From: Adineta steineri
Lineage: Eukaryota > Rotifera > Eurotatoria > Adinetida > Adinetidae
Length of the DNA: 64,000 bases
Assembly: GCA_905250115.1 (NCBI GenBank)
Contig: CAJNOI010000042.1
Coordinates: 186,001-250,000 of the forward strand
Direction of reading: 5' to 3'
Shown: one piece after another, positions 44,594 to 57,987 of the stretch
How the letters are laid out: each line of letters opens with the position of its first letter
How positions within the stretch are numbered: position 1 is the stretch's first letter
Notes under the pieces: model-generated
Database searches by the model: none
The model's input: only the letters and a program-made list of their open reading frames with translations
What the model was told of the DNA's origin: nothing
Position numbers and translations under genes: made by a program

Positions 44594-47500
44594 TTAAAGA
44601 AAAACGAATTTATGTGTTTTAGATAAATCTAAAGCCAAAGTTTTCATTGTTAAAACTTTTGTATTTGCATCAAATGTCCATTTATTCGTTGCTAAATCTT
44701 GTCCATTCCAAACAATTTTCGTTGGTTGTGTTGTACCATAAATAGATACTTCATCTAATTTATTTGTCATATCTGGAAATTTATATGCCCATGGTTCAAT
44801 TGTTAAACGTTGTGCATCATAATTAAATATAAAATAATTATAATGTGATGTTTCATATGTATTTATTGATTCTCCATCATCCCAATATAAATCTCCTTGT
44901 GCTCGTTGTTGATTGTCTAAAGCAACATATAAATAAAATGAATTTTTACGTGATAAAACTGTATTCATAGCCTCATGTTGATGTGGTAAAATTGAACCGC
45001 CACGTAAATATAATGGAAGATAATTTCGTGCTGCTGGTACAGTAATATTTCCCAGTGTTGTAATTTCTTCACCTGTATAATAATTAAACCAACGTTCAGT
45101 TGTTGGTAAATAAAGAGTTTTTGTTGTATGTCCTTCATAAATAACAGGAGCTATTAATAAATGTGAACTCCAAAGAAATTGTTCATCTAATCCCCAACAT
45201 TCTGAATCAAGTGGAAATTCATGTGCCATAGAACGAACAACTGTTCCACCTGAGATATGAACACGATGAAATAATGTATATAAATATGGTATTAATCTAT
45301 AACGTATTTCAACAGCATTACGATTTGATTCAACAATTTCTGGTCGAAATATTCCTGGATCTTGATCCATATGTCTTATACCATTATGATTACGAAAGAA
45401 TGGATTGAATGCACCTAATTGCATCCAACGTTGACACATTTCTTCTGTTGTATTACCTTCAAAACCACAAATATCAGCACCAACATATGGTATACCAAAT
45501 AAATTAAATTCAAGCATTCCAATTATATTATGTTTAATATGTGACCATGCAGCAGTATTATCACCTAACCAATGACCAGAATATGAACCGGATGTTGGAA
45601 ATGTTGAACGACTGATAACTATAGAACGCTTATTTTCAGTTGCACGAGCTGCTGGTAATGTTGCAATAGTTTCTGACCAACCATATAAATTATGTACATC
45701 ATAATGTTTATAAATTTTTCCTCGACCATCAGTTTGTTCACCAATCATACAAAGTGTTTTATCAGATAATTTATCACCAAATATAACAGTTTTATATGGT
45801 GGTGATTCTAAAGGTTCTTCAAGTGGACAATGAAGATTCCATGGATCTTTATGAGGCCAATTCCATGGTTGATCTTTGTTTGTATCAAAATTAGCTGGTT
45901 CACTAGAAATAATAATTAGAAGAAATTTAAAAAGAAAACAAAATATTTATTTTTTTATTACTTCATATCAATCCATAAACCATCAAATTTAAGTTGTTGA
46001 TAATAATTTAATATTTGATTTTTCCACCATTCTTTAGCTGGTGGATAGAAATAATCAGGAAATACAGTTTTACCTAGAAATATTAAATTTATTTATAGAC
46101 AAACTATTCGATTAATATGCAATAATTCTATTCTCGTTTTTTTTTTATTAAATTCAGTTGTATTCGAAAATAACTATCCCTCCTTAAAAATGATCTATCA
46201 ATATTTCATCATTTTAAATATTATGTTCAGATGGATCGGTTTGTACGTGCCACATATCTGTCGATCTATTTCTGTCTAATTGATTTTCCTTGCAATTATT
46301 TTGTATATAGAAATGAGTAATATCGGTGCAATTACTGAAAAATTGTCAGTGAGCTCACTGGGACACCGACATTTACCGATATATATATATATGTCTAGAA
46401 CATCAATAAAAGTTGACCTTATCTTTGTCAGCCTTTTTGGATGAATATTAACTGCGGAAATCAATAGTCAATTTTAACTTATCTTTTCTCTAAATATTTT
46501 TTCTATTGACTATATATTAGAAATATCAACTAACCAACAGGCCACACATATCCGAGCATGTTTCTATTTTTTGTTTCATTAAATTGTAAATTTTTATCTA
46601 CTGGCCATTTAATCCAAATATCATCTTTTTGTCCTTCTGAATAAACTGAATAATCTGGTTCTTCCGAATCAATAGCTGGATCAAGAATTGTAATAAATCT
46701 CATTCCTTGTGTATGTAACCAATCGACATATTCTGGTAAACCTTTAAAACGAATTGGATCCCAAGTAAAATCAAGTTGTTGTCGAAAATAATCAATATCA
46801 CCATACCTAAATTAAAATATAATATAAAAGAATTTGAATAAGATAAATTTTGTCTTACATAACATCAAGTGGAATTCGTCCATCTAAAGTTCTTTGCATA
46901 GCTGCTTTCATATTCTCAAGTGTATCATAACCGTAACGACAAAGTTGGAAACCTAATGCCCAATAAGGTGGCATATATGGATTTCCAATAACACTTTGAT
47001 ATTGTCGAATAACATCTTCTGGACGTGGTCCAGCAAAAAAGAGTATATCTAATATACCTCCAAGTGTTCGATATGTAAGCATCGATTGATTATCTTCAAA
47101 TTCATCTAATTTATAATCTTGAGCATTTGAATTAAATATTAAAATACCAAATGCTTGTCCATCGTCTTCAATTGCCATATAAAATGGATGTGTACCATAT
47201 AAATTTTCATTTCCTCCTTGTGGTGGTTGATCACGAGCAAAGACTCCATAACGAGATGAACCACGAAGAATATGTCGAAATGATTGATGAGTATTTTCAC
47301 CAAAACCATAAACATTTCTTGATGGAATTGTTGTTATTAATTGAATATATTGATTATCATAAATGAAACCTTCAGCAAAATATGATGTATCAAATATAAT
47401 TGAATGTGTATCTGTACGTTTAACACGAAAACCAGATTGACCATTTGTTGTTTTAGTCATTTCAAATTTAAGTTGAGCTTGACCAGATGTTGTTGGTAAT

Positions 47501-50500
47501 GATGGTTTCCAATTAATAGGTACAGGAACTTCATAACGTTGAGAATTATCAGCATCACGAGCTGTGAAACGTAACATATGTGGACCTGACACACTAACTT
47601 GTACATTTAAATGATCAATGTCATGATTAAAGAGTGAAAAATCACTTAATCGAGGTGAAACAAGTTGTTTCAAATTTGATTCTGTTTGATTATTAACATG
47701 AGCACGATGAGTTGGTGTTGTTGATAAACGTGATAAAGAATAACGTGTAACAGCTTCAGCTAATTGTTGTGGAGGATCAGTTTGACCATATCCACCTTTT
47801 TCTTTTGGAACAAAACAAGCAGGATAACCAGATTCAGCTGGTAAACTCCAAGTACATCCACGAGCTGCACAACTATTACTTGTTGAATCTAATTATAAAA
47901 GGATATAGATGAAATCAAATAATCAACGATATTTACCTGGATCTGGATGACAATCAACTCTATATTTAGCTTCTGTAAGAAGAGCTGGTGGTGGTTCAAT
48001 TGTTATTGTTTCTGTTGTTGTCCAAGTTAATACATAATTTTGAGTCATAGATAATCCTAAACCATTAACATCAACAATTTGTGTATGTGGTCGAATTTTT
48101 GGATGAACTTGTTTATCAGCAATATTAATTACAGCTGGAATATCATCTAATCCATAAATACTTAAAGAATCTAAGATTAAAGTTGACATTTGTGAATAAT
48201 TATTATCAACAACATTTATTGTTAATTTATTTTCTTTTGTTGACCATTTATATGTTGCTGAATAATATGATTTTGATCCAATTGTATCAATTGATTCACC
48301 ATCATCAGAGAAAATATCACCTTCAGCATTACCATTTGCATCTACGGCGATTATTAAACCAAATGGTCTTAATCTATTAATAGAAAATTATCATTAAAGA
48401 ATAAAGACAAAATTCTTTTTTTTCAATAATTTACCTTGAAGCTTTTGTATTATTAGCAAATTCTTGTGTTGGAATAATACCACCACCCCGTAATAAAATT
48501 GGAATTGTATCTAATGGTGCTGGTAATGTTATAAATTGTTTTTGATATGGAATTTTAGCACCAGTATAATAATTATACCAATGTGTTGAAGGAATATAAA
48601 CTTGAACTTGTCGTTTAGCATCATCTGTAACTGGAGCTATCATTATATGAGATCCAATAAGAAATTGTAGGAAAAGATCAAGAGTTGTTTTATCAGTTGG
48701 ATATTCATGAAACAATGGTCGAATAACAGTTGAACCTTGTGTATGTGCTTTATAAAATAATGTATAATAATATGGAAGAAGTGTATAACGAATACGAAGT
48801 GCTGAGACCATTATTGAAACAGCTGATGATGACCATGCAGCAGGATCTTGATCTGGTGTTTTCCATATATTATGCTAAATTCAATTAAATATTTTAATTT
48901 AAATACACAAAACAAAAAAGAATTATTTACATTTCGAGAAAATGGATAAAATGCTCCAACTTGCATCCAACTAAATAAAAATCAGAATTCATTTAAGGAA
49001 TGAAGAATAAATGATATATGTTTAATACCGAATACACATTTCTTCTGTTGGTGTTTTATCGAAACCACAAATATCTGCACCATTAAATGGTATACCAAAC
49101 CAATTAAATTCTACCATACCAATTAATGAACGTTTCATTTCATGCCAAGTAGCTTCATTATCACCGAGCCAATGACCAGACCACTGACCCGAACCAACAT
49201 ATGTTGAACGTGGTAAAACTAAACTTCGTTTACCAGTTAATTCTCTCATAGCATCTAATGTTGGTTTAGTTTGACTCCAACCATAAAGACTAAAAAGAAA
49301 CGCATTAATATCATTTTTTTAATTTAACTAATTAAGATTTATGCTTAGAAGAAATTCTATCAATTCATCAAGAGTTTTCTTACTTGTGAACATCATAATG
49401 ACGATATTTTGGTTGATTTGTTTCTGGATCAAGTTCTCCTTGTGGAGCTGACATACACAAAGTACGATCAGATAGACGATTGGCTCGAGTAGTTTTTTGA
49501 TCCCAACGATATACAGCTTTTGTACGATATGGTGGATCTTCCCAATCATTTTTAGGACATTTCAATGTATAATTACTTCCTGTATCCATCCAATTCCAAG
49601 GTTGTGCATCATTTGTATCAAATAAGGCTATTCAATATATGTAATTTAATAAATAAAAAAATATAAAAAAATATTTACCAGGTTCATTCATATCAATCCA
49701 AAGTCCATCAAAAGTTACATTAACACGATGAAAATCTTTAATCCATTTTGACCACCAAGTCTGTGCTCGAGTAGTAAAATAATCTATATAGAATTAATTA
49801 TATTTTTGTTATTTTAAATTTAAAACAAAATTTTTACCTGGAAAAAAGACATCACCTGGCCAACATGAACCTTTCATTAATCCTTGTCCATCATGCCATT
49901 TAATGAAAACATCTTGTTGTATTCCTTCTATTGTTGGTCCATAATTTTTTTGATCATCAATTGTACCAGGATCCAAAATAACAATTGTACGTACACCTTC
50001 ACTATTTAATTGAGCAAAATATTCTTTTAAACCTGCAAAATTTATTGGATCAATTGTAAAATCTTTTTCAGCATCCATATAATCAATATCAGCATATTGA
50101 ACATCAAGTGGAATACCAGCATCACGATTTCGTTTAACAATATTTTTCATATGAGTTATATTTGAATAATCCCATCGAGAAAGTTGAAAACCTAATGACC
50201 AATATGGTGGTAAGATTGTACGACCAACAAGCCATGTATATTGTTGAATAACTTGTTCTGGTGTTGGACCAAGAAAAACAAAGAAATCTAAAATACCACC
50301 AATGGTTCGAACTGTTAGTGATGGTGTTGGATCAAATGTATAATCCATTGCATTTGAATTAAGTAAAAGAACACCATGCATACGACCTGATGGTATTTCA
50401 TTTGAATTTGCTAGTTGTTCCATGACAAGATAGAATGGATGAGAACCATAGTGATTAGCATTGACATCCCAATTTGTTCCTAGAAAAACAAAGTAAAAGA

Positions 50501-51405
50501 TTTGTTTTATTATTATTTTTGTATACTTTAAGTATTTATAGTCAGTCACTCATTACTATATACTATTGACTTCTCATGCCTATATTTTTCATGATGATCT
50601 TATAATTGTTCTTTACTGTTAATTAGAGTTTTGTAAATACAAAGTTTGATATAGTTTATCCTATTCTTTTAAATAACAAACCTTGATCACGAGCAAATAT
50701 GCCCCATGATTTTTTTTCTTGAACATTATGTTTAAGTGTATCATGATTATTTTCTCCAAACCCATAAACATGTGGTGATTGAAGACGTGTAACTATTTGA
50801 AGAAATTGATTACTTAAAACAAGACCACCAAGTGATGTATCAAATAAAACAGCTTTATCATCTCGACGACTTATTGAAAATGAAAGAATATTATCACGTG
50901 AACTATCCGATGTATAATTAAATTGATATTGTGGTGATGATACCTGATCAGAAGGAGGTCTTAATGGTATTGGTACCTCATATCTTTTATTGTCAGCATC
51001 GTATAATTTAAATCGTATAATGTTATCTGTATAATATTGAGTATCAAGTATAACATTTTCCATAGGTTGTGAAAATATACCAGCCATTGCTGAGTTACGT
51101 TTTAATCTTAATCGTATACCATTGTTTATTGTTTCTTGAGAACCTTGTAATATATAACCATAATTTGGTGGTAAATAACATTGTATAGCACCTGAATGAG
51201 CACTATCGTCAAATAAACAATTTCGTGCTAAACATGATGCTTTCGAATATCCTGCATATGGTGAACCAGCATCAGGAAAACAATCAATACGTTCATTAGC
51301 ACGTGTTACTTGTCTTCGTTTTGATTTACGTGCAGTTGTACTTGATATTATTATAAATAATATTATACAAAAAATAACTGCCGATGAAAATCGAATTATT
51401 CCCAT
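44594..51405 (-). CDS. Tandem GH31 alpha-glucosidase, sucrase-isomaltase/maltase-glucoamylase layout
   Basis: Hydrolyses alpha-glucosidic bonds of starch and sugars, probably at a gut surface or secreted. The N-terminus MGIIRFSSAVIFCIILFII is a signal peptide or anchor followed by basic RKSKRR. Unit 1 is a trefoil domain (CFPDAG...CLARNCLF) plus GH31, with HVYGFGEN, the nucleophile motif WIDMNEP near 49690 and the acid/base region SGHWLGDNEATW. Unit 2 is a second trefoil (CHPDP...CAARGCTW) plus GH31, with NVYGFGEN, WIDMNEP formed across the intron at about 45920-45960 (AA + T makes the Asn codon), and SGHWLGDNTAAW. Both sites look intact. An intron of ~455 bp (46077-46531) stands out among ~50-bp ones. 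The total is roughly 1,750 residues, close to human SI. Exon borders are approximate. Confidence 0.93.
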
Positions 51406-53636
51406 CGAACGATACTGCCGCAGTAACTATATCAAAATAATAAAAAATAAAATAAAAGTATAATTTAAGTCAAGAACGATATGAAGAAAAATAACGACAT
51501 TTATATGAAGCAAATAGAAGAAAATGATGTGAAATAAAACAGGTGATACTCACCCTCCTCCTGGATTTTGGTATAAGCCGACGTAAATACATATGAATAA
51601 CGATGATAGCGATATTTGATAGTAGCTTTGCATACTGCACTTAAAAGTGCATGAAAAGAGCAACTACAAAAGCAATTTGATTTAATCAAATAGCTAAGCA
51701 ATTTATTTCATCTACAAATGAAAAGTATAGCAAAGCTTTTGCGTTGTTTTTTTTTAAATTTAAAATTAATCATATGGAAGTTTTTCTCATATACCGAAGA
51801 ATATCATTTGATAAGATGATGTAATGAAATGTACTATTTTATTTATCTAGATAGAATTAATCAAAGAAAACGTTGTATTATAAATATTTATTTCATGATT
51901 TCTATTAATTAAAAGAAGGAAATTTAGAAATTATGCATGCATTAATTAAGCGGTTATATTTAGTTACTGCACATTGAGTGCATGATTAAATCGAGCGTAA
52001 AAAAGAAGCACATATGTTGCCTTTTTTTACGTTCGATTTCTTAAGCAATAAAAATAAATAAGAACACGTGCCCAAACCCGATGGCACCATATTATATAAA
52101 AATTAATAAGTATTTTTTTATCAATAAAGCATAAAGCCTGGTTACTAAGCCAAAACAAACCTTGTATTTTTATTGATGTCAATTCTATTTTCAACTATTA
52201 CGTTCTTCTTCTTCTTCTTTCAAAGATCAACGCAATAATAACAGAGTATACTTTCATGTTTTTTTATATATTCTAGTTGTTAATACTTCAGTAACTAAAG
52301 ATTACTCGTATCAAACTAAGATATTGATAAGGTTAACATATTCTATTTACAATATACTTTTAGTTTTAGTCGAAAAACAAGTATGATCAAGAAAAATAAA
52401 GATAATAAAATAACAACTTAAATAAAACATTTCTCTTTCGATGCGAACAAATATACTTCTCCTTTATATGTATAGATCAATATATGTACTCCATGAACTT
52501 GTAACCTTTTTTCAATTAAGATGTACTCTTTATAAAAAATTTTAATGGCTTGAATGTATTGATCTATAATAGAAAAATATTTTGTTCATAATTGATATAA
52601 TTTAGATCAATAGATGCCTCAAAACATCGCCATGACATCGTATACTAGCAAATAGAAGTTTTCAATGCTTTAGATTGCTTACTAGGATATACTAAAGAGT
52701 ATGGTCGTTATTTTATTTCTTTGTTCGTGAAAAAATATGTATGTGAATTATTCATCCGATACGATATTTGTTTTTTGATTATCTAATATAGTCCTAATAG
52801 ATGATATATATATATTTATGGATAAACAGGCGAAAATAAAATATAAAAAAGGATGGTAAAGAAAAAGAGTGTAAAGTTCGGGTTAAAAGCTCAAAACTAG
52901 AACTCCGTTCGTGAATCAAAATCAATTTCCTCGTACATTCAGATTGGATTGTATCATACTACGAATCAAAAACTATTTGATAGCCTTCAAATTGAATTCA
53001 ACCAACAAAATTGTCAAGAGCGACATCTCATAAATACAAATTTTAAAACTCTCTTTTATGTCAAGAGTAATTGTTCAAATGAAACATTTTATTTTAACAA
53101 ATTTAAGCAATAATTCGTTATTAAGTATTGAACTTACGATGGAATCAGTTCGAGTGGTTTTCTGGAAGGAGTTTTCAGTTTACTACATGATACAAGTACC
53201 AACAAAATGCATGAAACTTAACAGTTACAAGCCTTGTACTAATGAAACGATGCTAATACATGTTGATTTGACTAATATAGAATTTAAAAACTAACTTATG
53301 ACACCTTGCTGATATACCGATCTATTCAATTCACTATCGCTACTAATTTTGAATTACCTCAAATATCACATCTAATAAAAGTATTGTACATATCAATATG
53401 TATATTTTGAGTTCAATATACAGATCATGCTATATGAAAATATTGTATCAAAAGTACCATTAATTGATCGATATTTTGGTGACATCTATTGATCACACTG
53501 ATGAATTTATTTATTTAATAAATAAAATTTTTAAATAATGAAATCATTCAAAGATATTTGATTTTTTGTAATTTTTTCTACTAAAAAATAAATAAAACAA
53601 TTTCAGAAGGCTTTTACCATAGATAAATTAGTTCTA
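51406..53636. other. Intergenic between the GH31 gene and trichoplein
   Basis: Divergent promoter region, AT-rich. A perfect-looking hairpin at 51988-52038 is listed separately. A 78-residue frame at 53058-53294 has no supporting features. Confidence 0.55.
51988..52038. repeat. Short hairpin, ~18-bp arms
   Basis: AAATCGAGCGTAAAAAAG pairs with CTTTTTTTACGTTCGATTT across a ~15-base loop, with one mismatch. No terminator role is expected in an animal; it may be a small inverted-repeat element or a structured RNA. Confidence 0.6.
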
Positions 53637-55646
53637 ATGGTTTTAGATCCAATTCTATATACATTAAAATCAAAAATAATAAAAACGATGCTTCCATCAA
53701 TAGATTCTCAATTGCAACTTAAAAATCTCACAACTCCACAAGAAATCGCAACATCTAATTCTTTAAAAGCACAGACTCGTCAGAACTCTGCAACTAGTAA
53801 ATGGGCATCACCTATTTCAGGCACATTAAAGTAAAGCTAGCATAAAAATCATTGCTTTTATATTATTTATACATTTCTAAAGCGATGAAGCACTTCGTGC
53901 AGAACAGGAAAAACAAGAAAAATCAAAACGTCTTGAACAACGACGAAAACATCTATCTGCTATTCTTGAAACTGAAAAAAATAATTTTCAAGTAAATATT
54001 TTATTTTCAAATTAATAAATCACTGTTTTATCTTATTAATTCAGACTGAACTATTATCACATCGTCAATCAGTATCCGCAGGAGCAGCTCGATCTAATTT
54101 TCTTCGTGAAATTTCTGATAAAGATCAACCAAAAATAGCCGATAACGAATTTCATCGAAATTCAATAGAAGAACCAAAATTAGAAAATTTACAACTAGAT
54201 GAAAAACGTACATTGTATCAACCACAAGAATTACATCAACGTTTCGATAATGAACAAGGTAATCAATATGAAAGAAAAAATCGAAATCAACAATTAAAAA
54301 TAATTCTACAGCAACAAATGGATGAATTCAATCAAAAAGAACAAGAGGTACTCACATCACTACTCGTTTTTTTATTTCGTTCTAATAGAATAAAATAATT
54401 TTAATTTAGTCAGAAATCTTAAAACAAGAAGAAGAACGACTTCTCAAAGATCAATGGGAATTAAAACAAATTGAAGAAGAAAGAAAAAAAAATAGAAAAA
54501 TCTTCAATTCAACCAGATTCCGGGTATATTTTTCTCTATTTCATTTTAATAATATTTAGAATAATATTATACATAGATAGATCACATCAGAATATTCACA
54601 GATGAGTTTATAAGTTTAAGTGAACATAGAAAGGTAAGAAAAAAACTACGCTGATTAAATAATGAATGCCTAACAGAACTTTGAAACAGTATGATTCATA
54701 GTTAATCTTCAGTTCGATATCCATCTCATATTCTAGTCTTAATGGCAGTTTTTGAAATGTTTATTTTTTATTTTAGACGCCAATTATTACGGCAACATAA
54801 AGCTAAATTACATAAACGAGCAAAGGAAATTCAAGAACAATTGGTTTGCTATATTTAATTATGATTTTTTCTTATATTTAATATTTTTTAATAATTAGGA
54901 ATTGGATATAAAAATTCTTGCATCGATTGTTTATACTAATGAACAAAGTAATTTAGAACAATCTGAACAATTAAAACGAAATGTTTTAAATACACTTCAA
55001 CAATTTCAACAACAAATCAAATTAGAAAGAGAAAAAGAACAAGAATTTGATGATATGTATCCGTAAGTATTTCAAATAATATTAAATGTGTCTACCTATA
55101 ATATGAATATCATTTCTTATAAAGAGACGATGCTGCTAAATACTGGTCTCGTCGTGAACAAGAATGGAATCATGAAAGAGAAATACGTGAAAAATTAATC
55201 GAAGAAATTATTGAAAAGAAAAAAGAAGAAATAATAAAAAAATTGAAACTATTAAAACAACAACAAGAAGAAATACATGATAAACAACGAATACTTATTA
55301 ATGATATGGAACAAGCAAGAAAATATGATTTGATTGAAAAACAAAAGCAATTAAAAGAAAAAGAAGTATTAAAATATTAATTTTATAACTGAAATTTTTT
55401 TATTTTTTTTTATTAAAGATATCAAATACACAACAAGAAAGAGAAAATTTTCGATTAGAATTCGAAAAACAAAATATTATTGAGCATGAAGATAAAAAAC
55501 AAATGGATCAATTAGTACAACATGAAATAGCTGTTAATACTACAACTAATGAACCTAAAGTAAGACACTTTTCGTTTTATTATATGATTATTTTTTTTAA
55601 AATTATTATTTAGTTCTATGGTCGTCGTCGAGCTAATTGGAATTAA
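53637..55646 (+). CDS. TCHP: Trichoplein homologue with an apparent frameshift
   Basis: Trichoplein is a coiled-coil protein of centrioles and keratin filaments that restrains ciliogenesis. The start is less conserved (MVLDPILYTLKSKI); the body matches the human family in order: EQRRKHLSAILETEKNNFQ, LLKDQWELKQIEEERKK, RQLLRQHKAKLHKRAKEIQE, AAKYWSRREQEWNHEREIRE, and the C-terminal signature FYGRRRANWN (human PYGHPKIAWN). About nine exons. At 54484-54492 a run of nine A throws the frame. With eight A the reading would continue IEKSSIQPDSG and splice in phase to RQLLRQ, matching the spacing of the human protein residue for residue. Either the assembly has one extra base or this copy is broken. 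Confidence 0.85.
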
Positions 55647-56009
55647 TTCACTTTGTATTATATGTATTGTTGTAATCTTGAAATATGTGTTAATTTTTCA
55701 ATATTTCAAATAAAGATAAAACAAAACCGATTTAGTTTTCTTTGACATTGTCAAGTAACAAAATGACAATTTTAGATGATATCTATTATTATCAAATATA
55801 TGAATCATATTATGAGTAAAGAGTAGAATTAATAATCTTATAGATTGTATTTTCTTACAAATACTATTGATATTACGAATATACTTTTAAATGTTATCAG
55901 TATTATATATTTGACTTCGTCTTATCTTTATATATCATCAGTCATATAATATTTTATAAGAATATGCGTTCTTTTTAAATATTTCATAGAATATTTTCAA
56001 AAAAAAAAC

Positions 56010-56405
56010 ATGTTTTCTCTTTCGATTATAAGTCTTTTTATTTTCACTGTGATTTCTTCGATTAATAGTCAATGTATCCAGCATCAATGTACGATAGAAG
56101 AAGTCGGTTCAACATGTTGTTTTAATCTTGGTTGTTGTCCAGCTTCAAATAATATCTGTTGTTCTAATGATCCAACAAGTTGTTGTTCAACTCAATATCC
56201 CGTTTGTTGTGGTGTTGGAAAAGGGTGTTGTCCTCAACGATATCCAGTTTGTTGTTCTACTCATTGTTGTACATCAGGTTCATATTGTTGTGGAACGAAA
56301 TGTTGTCGACAAGATTTATTAACAAATCGTCTTATTGAAATAAATGATAAAATATCAAAAATAAATCAATATCAAAAAATAATGATGAAACTTTATCATC
56401 AATAA
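56010..56405 (+). CDS. Secreted CC-rich peptide, granulin-like repeats
   Basis: Single-exon frame of 131 residues. A signal peptide (MFSLSIISLFIFTVISSINS) is followed by ~80 residues with 22 Cys, ten pairs as Cys-Cys, in units such as TQYPVCCGVGKGCC and PQRYPVCCSTHCC. A Lys/Ile-rich tail without Cys ends it (LIEINDKISKINQYQK). Repeating YPVCC and CCP resemble granulin/epithelin modules, though the spacing is shorter than the 12-Cys consensus. An AATAAA-like signal follows ~35 bp after the stop. Function is not assigned. Confidence 0.75.
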   Translation: MFSLSIISLFIFTVISSINSQCIQHQCTIEEVGSTCCFNLGCCPASNNICCSNDPTSCCSTQYPVCCGVGKGCCPQRYPVCCSTHCCTSGSYCCGTKCCRQDLLTNRLIEINDKISKINQYQKIMMKLYHQ

Positions 56406-57260
56406 GAAAAAATTTGTTTTTGTAAATATTTTTATTAAATAAAATTATTTTAATTAAAGTCTCATTTAGTAATTTAAGAAGAATGATTAATATGTTCATT
56501 TTTCATCTACTCTCATTAGTGCCTTAAGTTTTTGAGATCTACTTTATAATTAGGAGAGATTAGAAAGACTTTTTTTCTTGTTATAACAATTCGATAGTTA
56601 TGAGTAACTGAATCTTTTTCGATATAGTTAATTTCCAATTTCCTTAATATGTGACATTAATAATATATCTATTCTACAGGAAACAGATGCAACTTGAAAC
56701 TGTCTTTTTTCTACTCTCCTCTGTTTCTATTTCATCGTATTGTTGTCTCTATGACAGTAAATATCAATGTCATACAAAATTATAATTAGATTGTCTATGA
56801 TTTAGAATTCTCTGATGATGAATATATCACTTTATTACTTTCATCAAATATAATATAATAATCAAAACTATATCACAAGAAAATATTATATAAAAATAAT
56901 ATGATATTTATCCTAAATTTGATAATGATTATCAATATAAATCAATAAATTTGGAAGAAGCTGTAAGTTAAAAAGTATCTGTATCGCATATGGCACGTCG
57001 CAAAAGACATGACATCAATGCGACTGTGTAATAGAAGTCCATTAGTAGATGGATGTCATGCATATTCATTAAAACAATATGTTAACATTTTGTAGCAGAA
57101 TGTTTTATTAAATTACAAATTCAACGACGTCATCATGTGTTCCCTTGATTATAATAAAAAAGAATAAATTCACATATGCACATTTGTCAATATGTCAATG
57201 ACGTAAGCATTTAATATATTATGTGCCGATCTCACTTTTTTTTCTATTTCATTCCTAACT
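56406..57260. other. Intergenic, nothing recognised
   Basis: AT-rich sequence with the polyadenylation region of the CC-rich peptide gene and the promoter of the EF-hand gene. No further structure seen. Confidence 0.55.
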
Positions 57261-57987
57261 ATGGGTAGTCGGAAGTCAAAGCATATTTGTTCTAAAACAG
57301 AATTAACTTCTACAGAAATTGCTGAGATTTGTTCTAAAACAAATTTACCAGATAGTGAAGTTCATCGTCGTCATTTAGCATTTCTTGAACAATATCCTAC
57401 TGGCCTAATTACACGTGAACAATTCTATGACAGTTTAGATGAAGTTTGGCCAGAAAGTCATATCGATAAATTTGCTTCACATCTTTTTACCATTTTGTAA
57501 GTTTTTAATTATTTGATTTTTATTTTTTACAAATTAAATTCAATAGAGATCAAGATCGAAATGGTGCAATTGATTTTATAGAATACATAAATCTAACACA
57601 TAAATTAGATTCAAATAATGTTAATCCACAAAATCATGATGAAACAATATTTTTTGAATTACTTTTTGATATGTTTGATAGAAATCATAATGGGTAAGTT
57701 ATTTTGTTTTTTTGAATAAAATGTAATTAAATAAAATTCAATGTAGATATTTGGAAAAACGTGAATTAAAACCATTGATTGAATCGATATATGATTTAGC
57801 TGGTTTGTCATCGCATGAAAGACGTGGATTAAATTCAACGCATGCTCAAGTAAAATACTTATTGAATAAACTTGATAAAAATGGTGATAAACGTTTATCA
57901 AAAGAAGAATTTCTTAGTGAAGAAAATTGGAGTAATGATGAAAGACTAGGACGTTTCTTTGCCACTTATTATGATGTAAATAATTAA
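57261..57987 (+). CDS. Neuronal calcium sensor-like EF-hand protein
   Basis: Three exons, about 206 residues. MGSRKSK is an N-myristoylation consensus (Gly2, Ser6). The NCS layout follows: a first, degenerate EF-hand around EQYPTGLITREQF (as in all NCS proteins), then three loops. DQDRNGAIDFIE and DRNHNGYLEKRE have all ligand positions. DKNGDKRLSKEE has Lys where Gly6 is usual but keeps the acidic ligands. Family members switch between membrane and cytosol by a Ca2+/myristoyl mechanism. It is more divergent than NCS-1/frequenin, so I give no gene symbol. Confidence 0.85.

Noticed and set aside
45901..45990. Apparent WIDMKEP (Asn to Lys) in the second GH31 active site
   Set aside because: The Lys came from reading through the donor. 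Splicing joins AA to T and restores the Asn codon, so the active site is normal.
47151..47366. Plus-strand frames inside the GH31 gene, such as this 71-residue one
   Set aside because: These are antisense shadows of strongly supported GH31 exons.
53058..53294. 78-residue plus frame upstream of trichoplein
   Set aside because: No domain, signal peptide or in-phase splice connection to trichoplein.
54579..54634. Extra trichoplein exon between an AG and GTAAGA
   Set aside because: Its end phase does not fit the next exon, and it has no counterpart in human trichoplein. A one-base slip in the A-run explains the region better.
56128..56322. 64-residue Val-rich frame overlapping the CC-rich peptide
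   Set aside because: It is the +1 reading of TGTTGT repeats in the real frame, which has the signal peptide.
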